Shown here piece after piece: positions 41,636 to 50,619 of a stretch of 64,000 nucleotides of DNA; positions within the stretch are counted from its first letter, which is position 1; the number at the start of each line of letters is the position of its first letter. The notes under the pieces are model-generated. The model searched no databases. It was not told where the DNA came from and saw only the letters and a program-made list of their open reading frames with translations. The DNA is from Caulobacter rhizosphaerae. Lineage in GTDB: Bacteria > Pseudomonadota > Alphaproteobacteria > Caulobacterales > Caulobacteraceae. Location of the stretch: the NCBI RefSeq assembly GCF_010977555.1, contig NZ_CP048815.1, positions 4,146,501 through 4,210,500 of the forward strand, in the 5' to 3' direction. Position numbers and translations under genes: made by a program.

Positions 41636-42358
41636 ATGGTTGCGTACGAAGGCGCGGTCGGTTCCTACATTCCCGGCCTGGACACCAAGCCCGGCAAGCC
41701 GTCCAAGGCGCTGGTCGCGGCTCTGGTCGTGGTCTCGGCCGCCCATGCCGGGCTGTTCGCGTACCTGGCCTATCAGAAGTACGTGACGCCGATCACGACG
41801 GAATACCCCGCTCCGCCGACGACGACGCTCGAGCAATGGAAGCCCCAACCGCCTCCCCCGCCCAAGCCGAACCTGGACAAGCCCAAACCTGTGCAGTCCA
41901 ACCCCGTCGTCCCGCGTGAACCCGTGCCGACGACCCAGACCGAGGTCACGCCCCTGGTCGTGCCCAAGGTCGAGCCGACCGAGGTCAAGGGCTCAGGACC
42001 GTTGGTCTTTGCGGAAAATACCTCGGCCGGCGATCCACCTGCGCAACCCCAGCCCAAAGTCGTCACCCGGCCCAACTGGCTGAAGAAGCCGGGGGCTTCG
42101 GAGTTCAGCCGGTTCTATCCGGAAAGCGCCATGCGCCGGGGCGTGGGCGGCACGGCCACCCTGAACTGCACGGTGGCGGCCAACGGTTCGATCCAGGCCT
42201 GCAGCGTGCTGGACGAAACCCCGTCCGAGGAGGGCTTCGGCAAGGCCGCCGTCAAGCTGTCGAAGTTCTTCCGGATGAGCCCGCAGATGGAGAACGGCCA
42301 GGCCGTCGACGGCGCCAGCGTCCGCATCCCGATCCGCTTCAACGCGGCCGAAGGCTAG
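41636..42358 (+). CDS. tonB: TonB-family energy transducer
   Basis: A 240-residue TonB-like protein that would energise outer-membrane receptors such as the one at 1345. The ATG at 41636 has AAGGAGG five bases upstream, better than the ATG at 41618. One N-terminal membrane helix (about 26-45, [20 protein letters not shown]) is followed by a Pro/Lys-rich spacer ([18 protein letters not shown], about 68-85) and a C-terminal TonB domain (about 150-240, [42 protein letters not shown]). No exbB or exbD is adjacent. A strong terminator follows. Confidence 0.9.
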   Translation: MVAYEGAVGSYIPGLDTKPGKPSKALVAALVVVSAAHAGLFAYLAYQKYVTPITTEYPAPPTTTLEQWKPQPPPPPKPNLDKPKPVQSNPVVPREPVPTTQTEVTPLVVPKVEPTEVKGSGPLVFAENTSAGDPPAQPQPKVVTRPNWLKKPGASEFSRFYPESAMRRGVGGTATLNCTVAANGSIQACSVLDETPSEEGFGKAAVKLSKFFRMSPQMENGQAVDGASVRIPIRFNAAEG

Positions 42359-42414
42359 GAACGCGTCCGCCGGCCGCGGTTCGGTCGGCGATGTCCCTTT
42401 CGGCCACGGGGGAG

Positions 42415-42458
42415 CCCCGGACCGCCGCGAGCCTTCCAGGGCGGCGGTCCGGGGTTTT
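42415..42458 (+). terminator. Terminator of the tonB-like gene
   Basis: A perfect 14-bp stem (42415-42428 with 42441-42454, 12-base loop) followed by TTTT. Confidence 0.85.
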
Positions 42459-42502
42459 GCGGTTCAGGCGTACGTTCCTGGAGCGGCCGCCTCCTCTCGA
42501 TC

Positions 42503-42627
42503 CGCTCATCCCGGCAAACGCCGGGACCCAGATGGAATGGCGGTGTGGCTGACGCCAGAACCGCTGAGTTCTTCCCGTCAGCCTCTCAGTTTTGGGATCT
42601 GGGTCCCGGCATTGGCCGGAATGAGCG
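42503..42627. repeat. Long palindromic intergenic repeat, family A (copy 2)
   Basis: Arms at 42503-42533 and 42597-42627 repeat those at 40413 and 40507 almost exactly (CGCTCATCCCGGCAAACGCC...). The centre keeps GGCTGACGCCA but differs elsewhere, as in a mobile or expanding repeat. Confidence 0.85.
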
Positions 42628-43014
42628 GGGGTTTGGGTGGTTTGTCCTCGGCGGATAGCGAACAAAGCTTTGTGATTCCAACGCCCTGAACTTTCTCGAC
42701 CCGTTTTGGTCCCCACCCCTCCAGACCGCCCGTATCCTGATCTCACCTCGTTGCATGGAAAGGGCGCATGGCCAGCGACCGATGCGGCGGCGGGGGGCGA
42801 TCGAGCGGGACTGGGCTGGAGGGGGTTACTCCAGCGTGTCCGGGGCCTTCCATCGTTGGGAAGCCCGCCCGTCGTCGGCGTCGAACGGGGATAAAGCGCG
42901 AGTATGCCCATAGGCCCGCGCCCCCGGCGTCCGGTTTCTCCCGAAAGGGATCGAGACCGGGTCCGGCTAAGCCTCAACAGGGCTGCCCACCGGACGCTGG
43001 CGGAAAACGCATCG
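42628..43014. other. Intergenic stretch with several hairpins, no recognised gene
   Basis: 387 bases containing stems such as CTGGAG...CTCCAG (near 42819) and GTCCGG...CCGGAC (near 42960-42995). Short open frames here (for example 42768-43106) have no recognisable protein character. A structured RNA is possible, but motifs of tmRNA, RNase P RNA, SRP RNA or known riboswitches were not found. Confidence 0.4.
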
Positions 43015-43081
43015 CGCGGAGCGGTGGCTTCGTCGAAACGGTATTTATCAAAGACCTCCGGACGATGTCCGGCGCTCCGCG
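43015..43081 (+). repeat. Structured intergenic element shared with 57216-57287 (copy 1)
   Basis: A 9-bp outer stem CGCGGAGCG (43015-43023) / CGCTCCGCG (43073-43081) encloses GTCGAAACGGTATTTATC (43032-43049) and an inner CCGGAC-GAT-GTCCGG hairpin. The copy at 57216-57287 (minus strand) keeps the outer stem, the GTCGAAACGGTA block and an inner GC hairpin with different bases. Confidence 0.55.
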
Positions 43082-43140
43082 TCCCTTTCCATCAGCTCAG
43101 CGGTGATCCGCGTGAGGACGAGAGACCGTGTCCGCTAATA

Positions 43141-43265
43141 CTTGCCCCCACCTAACCGCTTCGCGGTCTGTCCGCCCCCAGAGGGGGCGGAGCCACACGG
43201 CGTTGACCTCAGGGCTCTTCCCCCTCTGGGGGAAGACGACCGCGAAGCGGTCCGTAGGGGGCAAG
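43141..43265. repeat. Long palindromic intergenic repeat, family B
   Basis: Outer arms CTTGCCCCCACCTAACCGC... (43141-43168) and its near inverse (43238-43265) enclose a pair of smaller hairpins (CCGCCCCCAGAGGGGGCGG and TTCCCCCTCTGGGGGAA). It ends 64 bases upstream of xseA and is unrelated in sequence to family A. Confidence 0.8.
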
Positions 43266-43329
43266 GGGTCGCCGCACGACGGCTCACGCCATTTCACACC
43301 TCGCCCCGATCCGTCCTATCTAGAGGCCC

Positions 43330-44916
43330 ATGACCGACACCGTCGCCCCTGATTCCAACGCCCAGGCCTATTCGGTCTCGGAACTGGCCTTCGCCCTGAA
43401 GCGCACGCTGGAAGACCGGTACAGCTTCGTGCGGCTGCGCGGCGAACTGTCCAAGGTCACCCACCATTCCAACGGCCACGTCTACCTGACGATCAAGGAC
43501 GACAAGGCCGCCATCGACGGCGTGGTCTGGAAGGGCAATGTCCGCCAGCTACAGATCCGGCCCGAGCACGGGCTGGAAGTGATCGTCACCGGCAAGATCA
43601 CCACCTATCCGGCCGGCTCGCGCTACCAGATCGTCATCGAGACCATGGAAGCCGCCGGCGTCGGCGCGCTGCTGGCCCAGCTTGAGCGCCTGAAAGGCAA
43701 GCTCCAGGCCGAGGGCCTGTTCGCGCCGGACCGCAAGCGCCCCCTGCCCGCGATGCCGGCCGTGATCGGGGTGATCACCAGCCCGACCGGGGCGGTGATC
43801 CGCGACATCCTGCACCGCATCCGCGACCGCTGGCCCTGCCGGGTGCTGGTCTGGCCCTGCGTGGTCCAGGGCGACGCCGCCGCGGGCCAGGTCAGCGCGG
43901 CGATCCGCGGCTTCAACGCCATCGCGCCGGGAGGGGCCGTGCCGCGCCCCGACATCCTGATCGTCGCCCGGGGCGGCGGCTCGGTCGAGGACCTGTGGGC
44001 CTTCAACGACGAGGGCCTGGCCCGTACGGTGGCCGAGGGCGCGATCCCGCTGATCTCGGCCGTCGGCCACGAGACCGACACCACCCTGATCGACTTCGTC
44101 TCCGACCGCCGCGCCCCGACCCCCACCGCCGCCGCCGAGATGGCCACGCCGGTGCTGGCCGAGCTGCGCGCGCTGGTCAGCGACTACGACCGCCGCCTGA
44201 ACACCTGCGGCGGCCGGGCCGTGGAGGAGCGGCGCACCCGCCTGACAAGCGCCGCCCGCGGCCTGCCCCGCCCCGCCGACCTGCTGGCCCTGGCCCAGCA
44301 GCGGCTGGACCTGGCGGTACGCGGCCTGCCGCGGCTGGACGACCTGACCGCCCCGGCCGAGCGCCGGTTCAGGGAGGTCGCGGCCCGCCTTGACGCGGCC
44401 CTGCAGCGCAACACCGACATCCACGCCCGCGACCTGCTGAAGGTCACCGCCCGCCTGTCGCCCGACACCCTGCACCGCCAGCGCGCCGACTGCGGCCGGC
44501 GCGTCGGGGACCTCTCGCGGCGGCTGGACCTGGCGGCCCGCCGCGTTCCCGAGCGCGTCGCCCAGCACGCCCGCCTGCCCGCCCTGCAGGAACGCATGAA
44601 CAACTGCGCCACCCGGCGGCTGGAGCGTGAGGCCGACCGTCTGGTCGCCCTGGACAAGCTGCGGCTGTCGCTCAATCCGACAAGGCCGTTGGAGCTAGGT
44701 TTCGCGCTGGTGCACAAGGCGGACGGCGGCATCGCCCGCTCGGCGTCCGAACTCGTAGGCGGCGAACGCGTTCGGCTGCAGTTCAAGCTTGGCGAGCGCG
44801 AGGCGGTGATCGACGGCGAAGCCGGGGCTCCGGCTCGGCCCGCGCCTCCCGCCCCGCCCCGCCCGGCGCCAAAGCCCAAGACGCCGTCTTCCTCGGATCA
44901 GGGAAGCCTGTTCTGA
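43330..44916 (+). CDS. xseA: Exodeoxyribonuclease VII large subunit
   Basis: A 528-residue XseA, the large subunit of exonuclease VII, which degrades single-stranded DNA into oligonucleotides with the small subunit XseB. The OB-fold (about 15-110: [41 protein letters not shown] in two parts) precedes the catalytic domain ([70 protein letters not shown]). A coiled middle and a Pro-rich tail ([14 protein letters not shown]) end the protein. No xseB is adjacent. Confidence 0.97.
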   Translation: MTDTVAPDSNAQAYSVSELAFALKRTLEDRYSFVRLRGELSKVTHHSNGHVYLTIKDDKAAIDGVVWKGNVRQLQIRPEHGLEVIVTGKITTYPAGSRYQIVIETMEAAGVGALLAQLERLKGKLQAEGLFAPDRKRPLPAMPAVIGVITSPTGAVIRDILHRIRDRWPCRVLVWPCVVQGDAAAGQVSAAIRGFNAIAPGGAVPRPDILIVARGGGSVEDLWAFNDEGLARTVAEGAIPLISAVGHETDTTLIDFVSDRRAPTPTAAAEMATPVLAELRALVSDYDRRLNTCGGRAVEERRTRLTSAARGLPRPADLLALAQQRLDLAVRGLPRLDDLTAPAERRFREVAARLDAALQRNTDIHARDLLKVTARLSPDTLHRQRADCGRRVGDLSRRLDLAARRVPERVAQHARLPALQERMNNCATRRLEREADRLVALDKLRLSLNPTRPLELGFALVHKADGGIARSASELVGGERVRLQFKLGEREAVIDGEAGAPARPAPPAPPRPAPKPKTPSSSDQGSLF

Positions 44917-44924
44917 TCTCGCCC

Positions 44925-44957
44925 CCGCCCATCGCCGGCCAACGCCGGAATGGGCGG
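44925..44957. repeat. Hairpin after xseA, possibly a relic of repeat family A
   Basis: CCGCCCATCGCCGGC and GCCGGAATGGGCGG pair around CCAA, resembling the tips of family A arms (CATCCCGGC...GCCGGAATG). There is no T run, so it is not a classical terminator. Confidence 0.45.
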
Positions 44958-45009
44958 TCGATGATCTCGGCGCCTGTTCCCCAACCGCCAACTGGCGTAA
45001 AAGACTCCC

Positions 45010-45231
45010 ATGAACGCGTTCGATCCCAATCTCGGCAAGTCCGGCGGCCCGGCCACCCTGCACTATGGCGACGGCGAGTTCGCCGTCATGAGCCCGGGCC
45101 AATACGTGCTGTGCGCCGTCACCGGCGCCAAGGTCGCGCTGGAGAACCTGCGCTACTGGAGCCCCGAGCTGCAGGAGCCCTATGCCGGTCCCGCCGAAGC
45201 GCTCAAGCGCTGGCGCGAAAGCCGGGGCTGA
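45010..45231 (+). CDS. DUF2093 small protein
   Basis: A 73-residue protein matching the short alphaproteobacterial DUF2093 family (LHYGDGEFAVMSPGQYVLCAVTG and IALENLRYWSPELQEPY-like VALENLRYWSPELQEPY). The function is unknown. It commonly follows xseA in this group, as here. It is cytoplasmic, with one conserved cysteine (C36). Confidence 0.88.
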   Translation: MNAFDPNLGKSGGPATLHYGDGEFAVMSPGQYVLCAVTGAKVALENLRYWSPELQEPYAGPAEALKRWRESRG

Positions 45232-45354
45232 GGCGGCCGGGCGACACACGCCTAGCGCGAGCGCCTCGCGACGAATTCGCCCGCCAAGGGATCGACAGGC
45301 CGTTAGCCGTACAGTATCCCCCGCCATCCCCTTTCGCGATGGAGGTCCGCCCGC

Positions 45355-45858
45355 ATGTCCGCGACGCTCGAGCAGCTGCGGTTCTTGCTGGTGGACGACA
45401 ACCACCACATGCGGGCGATCGTCTCGACGATCCTGAAAAGCGTGGGCGTGCGGCACGTGCTGGAGGCCATGGATGGGGCCGAGGCCCTGCAGGTGGTGCG
45501 CGACCGTCAGATCGACATCGCCATCGTCGACTTCAAGATGTCGCCCCTGGACGGGGTGCAGTTCACCCAGCTGGTGCGCCAGTCGCCCGACAGCCCCGAC
45601 CCGTTCCTGCCGATCATCATGCTGACGGGCTTCGCCGAGCGCCACCGGGTGTTCGAGGCCCGGGACGCCGGGGTCACCGAGATCGTCGTCAAGCCGGTCA
45701 CCGCCCGCTCGCTGCTGGACCGGATCAACACGGTGATCTTCAAGCCCAGGCCGTTCATCCGCGTCGAGGACTATTTCGGCCCCTGCCGCCGCCGCCGGGA
45801 CGACCCGGCCTATGACGGCCCTCGGCGCCGGAGCCATGAGCGGGCGCTGGAGCTCTAG
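45355..45858 (+). CDS. Single-domain response regulator with C-terminal tail
   Basis: A 167-residue CheY-like receiver. The ATG at 45355 has GGAGG nine bases upstream. The acidic pair is in FLLVDDNHHM, the phosphoacceptor Asp in IVDFKMSPLDG, the Thr in IIMLTGF and the Lys in VVKPVTARS. After the receiver (about 1-130) comes a basic tail (RPFIRVEDYFGPCRRRRDDPAYDGPRRR), a form recurrent in Caulobacter receivers. There is no DNA-binding output domain. The cognate kinase is not adjacent. Confidence 0.9.
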   Translation: MSATLEQLRFLLVDDNHHMRAIVSTILKSVGVRHVLEAMDGAEALQVVRDRQIDIAIVDFKMSPLDGVQFTQLVRQSPDSPDPFLPIIMLTGFAERHRVFEARDAGVTEIVVKPVTARSLLDRINTVIFKPRPFIRVEDYFGPCRRRRDDPAYDGPRRRSHERALEL

Positions 45859-45859
45859 C

Positions 45860-46786
45860 TCACTCGTCCCGCGCCGCCAGGGCGGCGTAGACCTCGTTGG
45901 GCCAGCGGCGATGGACCCAGAACCACTCCTCGGGCCGCTCGCGGATGCGCTCTTCCATGAAGGCGTTGACCAGCCTCACCCCGGCTTCGATGTCGGCGGT
46001 GCGGTCGCCGGTGTTGGGCAGGTGGATCGGGTCGTGGACCACCGCCCGGAAGCGCGCGCCCTTGATCCGTTGCACCGACATCGGCTGCAGCACCGTCCCG
46101 AAGCGGAGCGCCAGGCGCGAGGGCCCCGGGGCGGTGCGCACGGGATGGCCGAAGAACGGGCCCTCGACGCCGGTGTTGAACTTCTGGTCGTTCATCAGCG
46201 CCACCGACTTGCCCTGTTTCATGCCTTCCAGCAGTTCCCGCGCGCCATCCCCGCCCTTGGGGGCGAACAGCCGCACGCCGTAGCGGAAGCGGCTGGCCTT
46301 GATCCGCTCGTCGACATACGGATTGTTGGCCGCCCGGTAGGTCATCTCGCAGACGACGCCAGAATCGACGATGGCCGCGGGCATCACCTCCCAGTTCGAC
46401 AGGTGTCCCGAAACGAAGACCACCGGGACCTTGTCGGCGGCGATCTTGAACAGGCGCTCCTGGTTGACCACCTCGACCCGGCCGGTGGAGGGCAGGATTT
46501 TGTCCATCAGCGGGAACTCGGCGAAGGTGCGGCCCAGGCCGTCCCACTGCGCCTTGAGCATGGCCGCCCGCCAGGCTTCATCCTTGTCCGGGAAGGCCAG
46601 TTTGAGATTGCGGACGGCCACCTTGTGCGCGCCGCTCAAGGGACCCACCGTGCGGCCCAGCCAGCCGCCGAACGCCGAGGCGGCGTCGACGCCCAGCAGG
46701 CGCACCACGCCGATGAACAGGTCGAAACCCAGCGCTTCCGCGCGCCACAACAGATCCTGGGCCCAAGGCCGACGCTTATCCGACAT
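45860..46786 (-). CDS. lpxL: Lipid A acyltransferase (LpxL/HtrB family)
   Basis: A 308-residue lysophospholipid acyltransferase-type enzyme that adds a secondary acyl chain to lipid A at the inner membrane. An N-terminal hydrophobic helix (about 20-50) precedes the catalytic HxxxxE motif (SGHLSNWEVMP, about 125-135) and downstream blocks (YRAANNPYVDERI, VALMNDQKFNTGVEGPFFGHP, GTVLQPMSVQRI, EEWFWVHRRWP). The gene's stop is 1 base from the end of the convergent response regulator. It is divergent from the XRE regulator. Confidence 0.93.
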   Translation of the reverse strand: MSDKRRPWAQDLLWRAEALGFDLFIGVVRLLGVDAASAFGGWLGRTVGPLSGAHKVAVRNLKLAFPDKDEAWRAAMLKAQWDGLGRTFAEFPLMDKILPSTGRVEVVNQERLFKIAADKVPVVFVSGHLSNWEVMPAAIVDSGVVCEMTYRAANNPYVDERIKASRFRYGVRLFAPKGGDGARELLEGMKQGKSVALMNDQKFNTGVEGPFFGHPVRTAPGPSRLALRFGTVLQPMSVQRIKGARFRAVVHDPIHLPNTGDRTADIEAGVRLVNAFMEERIRERPEEWFWVHRRWPNEVYAALAARDE

Positions 46787-46925
46787 GAACCCTTACTAGC
46801 CTGCTTCGCGGATGAGGGGGACTCGCGGCGTAGGTGCAGTCGCGCCGTTCGCTCGGCACGCGACTTGCGGACCTCAACCCAGGCCGTTCCGTTTCGGGAC
46901 GGAAGCAGGAAATCGGGGCGTCATC

Positions 46926-47312
46926 ATGAGTAACGACATCGATGTGTATCTGGGCAAGCGGTTGCGGCGTCGTCGCCGCCTGCTGGGCCTGACCCAACAA
47001 CAGCTGGCCGGCACTGTCGGGGTGCGCTTCCAGCAGATCCAGAAATACGAATGCGGCGCCAACCGCATCTCGGCCGCGCGGCTGTGGCAGCTTTCCGAAG
47101 CGCTCGACGTCCCGGTCGGCTACTTCTACGACGGCCTGTCGGACCGGATGGAGAAGGAAACCAACCTGGAGGCCGAGCGCGGCGGCGAGATGTTCGCCCG
47201 CAAGGAGACGCTCGACCTGGTGCGCGCCTATTACCTGCTGGGTGAGCGCCCGCGTCGTCGCCTGCTGGACCTGGCCAAGTCGCTGAACGGCGGCGAGGTG
47301 CTGGAAGCCTGA
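46926..47312 (+). CDS. XRE-family transcriptional regulator
   Basis: A 128-residue Cro/C1-type DNA-binding protein. The HTH (about 8-62) reads LGKRLRRRRRLLGLTQQQLAG, VRFQQIQKYECGANRISAARLW, ALDVPVGYFYDGL, followed by a helical C terminus (MFARKETLDLVRAYYLLGERPRRRLLDLAKSL, in two helices). This form (SinR/PraR-like) is common in Alphaproteobacteria and regulates surface or biofilm functions in some. The ATG at 46926 begins MSNDIDVYLG; the frame opens further upstream without a Shine-Dalgarno. Confidence 0.9.
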   Translation: MSNDIDVYLGKRLRRRRRLLGLTQQQLAGTVGVRFQQIQKYECGANRISAARLWQLSEALDVPVGYFYDGLSDRMEKETNLEAERGGEMFARKETLDLVRAYYLLGERPRRRLLDLAKSLNGGEVLEA

Positions 47313-47375
47313 GGCTATCTGTTTGGCGACCGCGAACGGTGGCGTCGAGTCGAAGGGCGGGCTAAGTCCTCGTCC

Positions 47376-48212
47376 ATGACCCTCGCCGCCGCCCCTCTCG
47401 CCCAGCTCGACGCCTTCGTCATCGATCTCAACCGCGCCTCGGCGGCGGCGATCCTGCCGCTGTTCCGGGCCGACCACGGGTTGGAAGACAAGGGCGCGGG
47501 CAAGAACCTGCCGCGCGACAGCCACGCGGCGTTCGATCCCGTGACGGAGGCCGACCGCGGCGCCGAGGCGGCGATCCGCAAGCTGATCGCCGAGCGCTAT
47601 CCCGAGCACGGGGTGATCGGCGAGGAATACGGCGAAGATCGTCCCGACGCCGAGTTCGTCTGGGTGCTGGACCCGATCGACGGCACCCGCGCCTTCATCT
47701 CCGGCCTGCCGCTGTGGACCACCCTGATCGGCCTGCGCCACCAGGGCCGGCCGGTGCTGGGCTCGATCGGCCAGCCCTATACGGGCGAGATCTTCATCGG
47801 CTCGGCCGCGGGCTCACGCCTGCTGTCGCGCGGCTCGGAACAGGCGATCCGGGTGCGCGAATGCCCCAGGTTGACCGACGCGATCATCGCCACCACCGAC
47901 CCGGACGCCTGTTTCGACGGGGCCGAGCGCGGCGCCTGGCTGCAGGTGCGCGCCGCCGCCAAGCTGGCCCGTCTGGGCTGCGACGCCTATGCCTACGCCA
48001 TGGTGGCCCTGGGCAAGATGGACATGGTCATCGAGGCCGGCCTGAAGGCCTGGGACGTCGAGGCGGCCATACCGCTGATCGAGGGCGCAGGCGGCAGCGT
48101 CACCGACTGGCGCGGCGAACCGATCGGCCAGGACGGCGGCCAGATGGTGATCTCCGGCGACCGCCGCTGCCTGGACGAGGCCCTGGTGGCGCTGCGACGG
48201 TCGGCGAAGTAG
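47376..48212 (+). CDS. hisN: Inositol-phosphatase-family histidinol-phosphatase
   Basis: A 278-residue IMPase-superfamily enzyme. Metal-binding motifs are GEEYGED (E about 82), WVLDPIDGTRAFISGLP (D98-D101) and LKAWDVEAAIPLIEGAGG. The sequence matches the histidinol-phosphatase (HisN) branch, which carries out the penultimate step of histidine synthesis in Actinobacteria and many Alphaproteobacteria. An inositol-monophosphatase or other sugar-phosphatase role cannot be excluded. It starts 63 bases after the XRE gene. It is cytoplasmic. Confidence 0.88.
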   Translation: MTLAAAPLAQLDAFVIDLNRASAAAILPLFRADHGLEDKGAGKNLPRDSHAAFDPVTEADRGAEAAIRKLIAERYPEHGVIGEEYGEDRPDAEFVWVLDPIDGTRAFISGLPLWTTLIGLRHQGRPVLGSIGQPYTGEIFIGSAAGSRLLSRGSEQAIRVRECPRLTDAIIATTDPDACFDGAERGAWLQVRAAAKLARLGCDAYAYAMVALGKMDMVIEAGLKAWDVEAAIPLIEGAGGSVTDWRGEPIGQDGGQMVISGDRRCLDEALVALRRSAK

Positions 48213-48227
48213 CGTTCCTCAAACGGT

Positions 48228-49175
48228 TCAGAGAACCTCTTCCACCGTCTCGTCGAAAGCCTTCCAGAACACCGCCCGGCGGTCGTCCGTCTCGATCAGG
48301 ATCTCGTGGAAGGCGTCGGGGATCTCGACATAGCGGCCTTGCGGGATGCGGCCGGCGATCGACCTCTCGTCGGCGATCAGCACGCGGCTGTCCTGACCCG
48401 CCGCGACGATGGTCACCGGGATCGGCACGGCCTCGACCCCCTTGGTCCGGCGCAGGAACGCGCAGGCCGAGAAGGCGAAATCGGTCCAGCCCCAGGTGAT
48501 GCCGCCCAGGGCGATGTCGGGATTGGCGTGGATCTGGGCTCGGTGGCGAGCGTAGCGGGCCGCGTCGTGGGTCAGGGCGTCGTCGGGAAAGCTCTGGACG
48601 AACGGGTCGCCGGCGTCGCCCAGCACGTAGTCGCCCTTGTAGCGCGAACGGCTCATCAGCCAGGCCAGGGCGCGAGCGCCGCCGGCGGGCTTGCCGCCGG
48701 TGTTGAGGCCCAGCATAGGCGCCGAGAGCACCGCGGCGGCGAAGCGGCGCTCGCCCGTGGCCAGGACGAGCATCGTCAGGCATCCGCCCATCGAGTGTCC
48801 CAGGGCGATCCAGGGCCTCGGCAACCGCGTCTCGAACGCGGCCAGCAGCGCCTGGTAGTCGCCCAGGAAATCCTTGAAGCCGGCCGCGTGGCCCTTCAGG
48901 CGGTCCGGCAGGGCGCGGTGGGACAGCCCCTGCCCGCGCCAGTCATGGACCAGCACCACGAAGCCCCGGTCCAGCAGGTCCTGCACGACCTCGAAATACT
49001 TCTCGATCGGCTCGCTGCGGCCGGGGCTGACCACGACCGAACCTCGGGATGGGCCTGCCGGTGAAAACAGGGCGGCGCGGAGGGTCGCCCCGTCCGCGCC
49101 GTTGAACCACTCGGCCTTTCCACGGTCGGGAACGGGCGCCTCGACGATCGAGACCAGCGGCGCCGCGTGCCCCAT
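48228..49175 (-). CDS. Alpha/beta hydrolase (lysophospholipase-like)
   Basis: A 315-residue serine hydrolase of the PldB/monoglyceride-lipase type. The oxyanion/lid region VVVSPGRSEPIEKYFEV is typical of bacterial lysophospholipase L2-like enzymes. The nucleophile is Ser in ALGHSMGGCLTM (about residue 131), with Asp in VAAGQDSRV and His in DAFHEILIE (about residue 290). No signal peptide. It lies three bases from the SCP2 gene on the same strand, so the two form an operon and may handle related lipids. Confidence 0.88.
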   Translation of the reverse strand: MGHAAPLVSIVEAPVPDRGKAEWFNGADGATLRAALFSPAGPSRGSVVVSPGRSEPIEKYFEVVQDLLDRGFVVLVHDWRGQGLSHRALPDRLKGHAAGFKDFLGDYQALLAAFETRLPRPWIALGHSMGGCLTMLVLATGERRFAAAVLSAPMLGLNTGGKPAGGARALAWLMSRSRYKGDYVLGDAGDPFVQSFPDDALTHDAARYARHRAQIHANPDIALGGITWGWTDFAFSACAFLRRTKGVEAVPIPVTIVAAGQDSRVLIADERSIAGRIPQGRYVEIPDAFHEILIETDDRRAVFWKAFDETVEEVL

Positions 49176-49178
49176 GGA

Positions 49179-49487
49179 TCAGCGCATCTTCGCGAAAAGG
49201 GCCGCCATCTTCGACTGCAGGGCCATGGCCGTGCCCATGTCCGACAGCTTCAGCTTGCCGGTCATGACCGCCATGGTCGGGTCCAGCGCACCGGCGCCGA
49301 TGGCCAGCAGGTCGTCCATCGACAGGGTCATGGTCAGGTCGGCCGGCTTGTCTTCGTTGGTCACCGAGCCGCCATCGATGTGGATGACGCCGGCGTCCTT
49401 CAGGTCGAACTTCAGGCTCTTGCCCAGGCCGCTGTCCTCGCCGACGGCGGCCTTCATGCGATCGGTGATTTCCTGCAACGTAGCCAT
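49179..49487 (-). CDS. SCP2 sterol/lipid-carrier domain protein
   Basis: A 102-residue SCP2-domain protein that forms a hydrophobic pocket for acyl chains or other lipids. The ATG at 49487 (MATLQEITD) follows AGGGAGA; a longer frame to 49559 lacks a site. Typical stretches are KFDLKDAGVIHIDGG, DLTMTLSMDDLLAIGAG and PTMAVMTGKLKLSDM. Directly upstream of the lysophospholipase-like gene. Confidence 0.9.
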   Translation of the reverse strand: MATLQEITDRMKAAVGEDSGLGKSLKFDLKDAGVIHIDGGSVTNEDKPADLTMTLSMDDLLAIGAGALDPTMAVMTGKLKLSDMGTAMALQSKMAALFAKMR

Positions 49488-49652
49488 AAGCGCGTCTCCC
49501 TCTGTGGCGCGTGGATTCTGCGGCGGCAGACTGGCCGCTGGATCGCCGCGAGTAAACACTGTTCAGACGCGCCGGCGGCTTATTTCTTCGTATCTTCAAG
49601 ATCACCCAAGGGAAGCCGTCGCCCCTTCCGCACGGTCACTTCGGTCCAGTCC

Positions 49653-50543
49653 TCACCTGGGTTTGACGAACTTCAGGGTCATGCGGTCGCTCTCGCCGAT
49701 GGCGTCGTACTTGGCGTGATCGAAGCCGGGTTCGGCGGGCTCGCCGCGGGGGGCCGACAGGCGGGTCGGCGGCAGGGTCCAGACGCCGAACGGATGGTCC
49801 TTGGTGTCCTTGGGATTGGCGTTGATCTCACTTTCGCCAGCCAGGACGAAGCCAGTCTCCCGGGCCATCTCGATCACATAGGCCTGCTGTACATAGCCGT
49901 CGGCGGCCAGGAGATCCTGCACCCGCCCGGGCTCGCCGCGGTGCTCCTCGACTCCAAGAACCCCGCCGGGCTTCAGCGCGATTAACGCCTCGCGAAAGGC
50001 CTTCTCGGCCAAGCCTGCCGCCATCCAGTTGTGCAGGTTGCGCAGGAACAGCACGAGATCGGCGGATCCCGCCGGCGCCACCGGACCGCTGGTCGGCCCG
50101 AAGGCCGTGACGACGACGTCGCCGTACAGCTTCTTCTTGTCGGCCAGCTTGCGTTGATATTCCTCGACCGCGGCCTTGGCGGCGGGGTCGTCCGGCAGGT
50201 TGGTCTGTAGCGAGGCGGCGTAGAGCTTGCCGCCGGTCGCCGCCAGGTAGGGCGCCAGGATGTCGGTGTACCAGCCGGCCCCAGGCCAGAACTCGACCAC
50301 CGTCTGTCCGGGCTTGAGCCCCCAGAATTCCAGGCTTTCCACGGGGTGGCGCCAGACGTCGCGAGCCCTGTCGGCGGGCGATCGCCAGTCGCCCTTCGCC
50401 GCCGTCGCCAGGGTCATGGGCCCCGTCTTGGCCGGCGGCTTGTCGGCGTCCGGCTTGGCGTCCTTGCGGCCACAGCCGGCCAAGCTCAGCGCAGTCGCTC
50501 CCGCCAGCAAACCCCGCCGCGACCATCGAAGTCCTGAACCCAT
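49653..50543 (-). CDS. Exported methyltransferase-like lipoprotein
   Basis: A 296-residue class I methyltransferase-like protein. The ATG at 50543 is chosen because it yields a signal sequence with RR (9-10) and a lipobox LAGC (Cys24): MGSGLRWSRRGLLAGATALS. The Rossmann-like region starts near 70: WGLKPGQTVVEFWPGAGWYTDILAPYL replaces the usual glycine-rich SAM motif by EFWPGAGW, then VVVTAFGPTSGPVAPAGSADLVL, FLRNLHNWM and LKPGGVLGVEEHR. S-adenosylmethionine is not known in the periplasm, so the activity of an exported version is unclear. The gene is 76 bases downstream of a paralogue. Confidence 0.8.
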   Translation of the reverse strand: MGSGLRWSRRGLLAGATALSLAGCGRKDAKPDADKPPAKTGPMTLATAAKGDWRSPADRARDVWRHPVESLEFWGLKPGQTVVEFWPGAGWYTDILAPYLAATGGKLYAASLQTNLPDDPAAKAAVEEYQRKLADKKKLYGDVVVTAFGPTSGPVAPAGSADLVLFLRNLHNWMAAGLAEKAFREALIALKPGGVLGVEEHRGEPGRVQDLLAADGYVQQAYVIEMARETGFVLAGESEINANPKDTKDHPFGVWTLPPTRLSAPRGEPAEPGFDHAKYDAIGESDRMTLKFVKPR

Positions 50544-50619
50544 GCCTTCCCCCGCCACCAACGCGCAAACCTGATCATGCACTCGACCTTGGCGAAACGG
50601 CGCCAGGCCGGCCAAGTTT

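Noticed and set aside
42628..43014. tmRNA or RNase P RNA
   Set aside because: No tag codons, T-loop, GAGGAAAGTCC or ACAGAA-type motifs were found on either strand.
42768..43106. A plus-strand frame in the gap before xseA
   Set aside because: It crosses the palindromic element, has no Shine-Dalgarno and no protein-like pattern.
40413..43265. CRISPR array
   Set aside because: Repeats are long inverted pairs without regular spacing or similar-length spacers.
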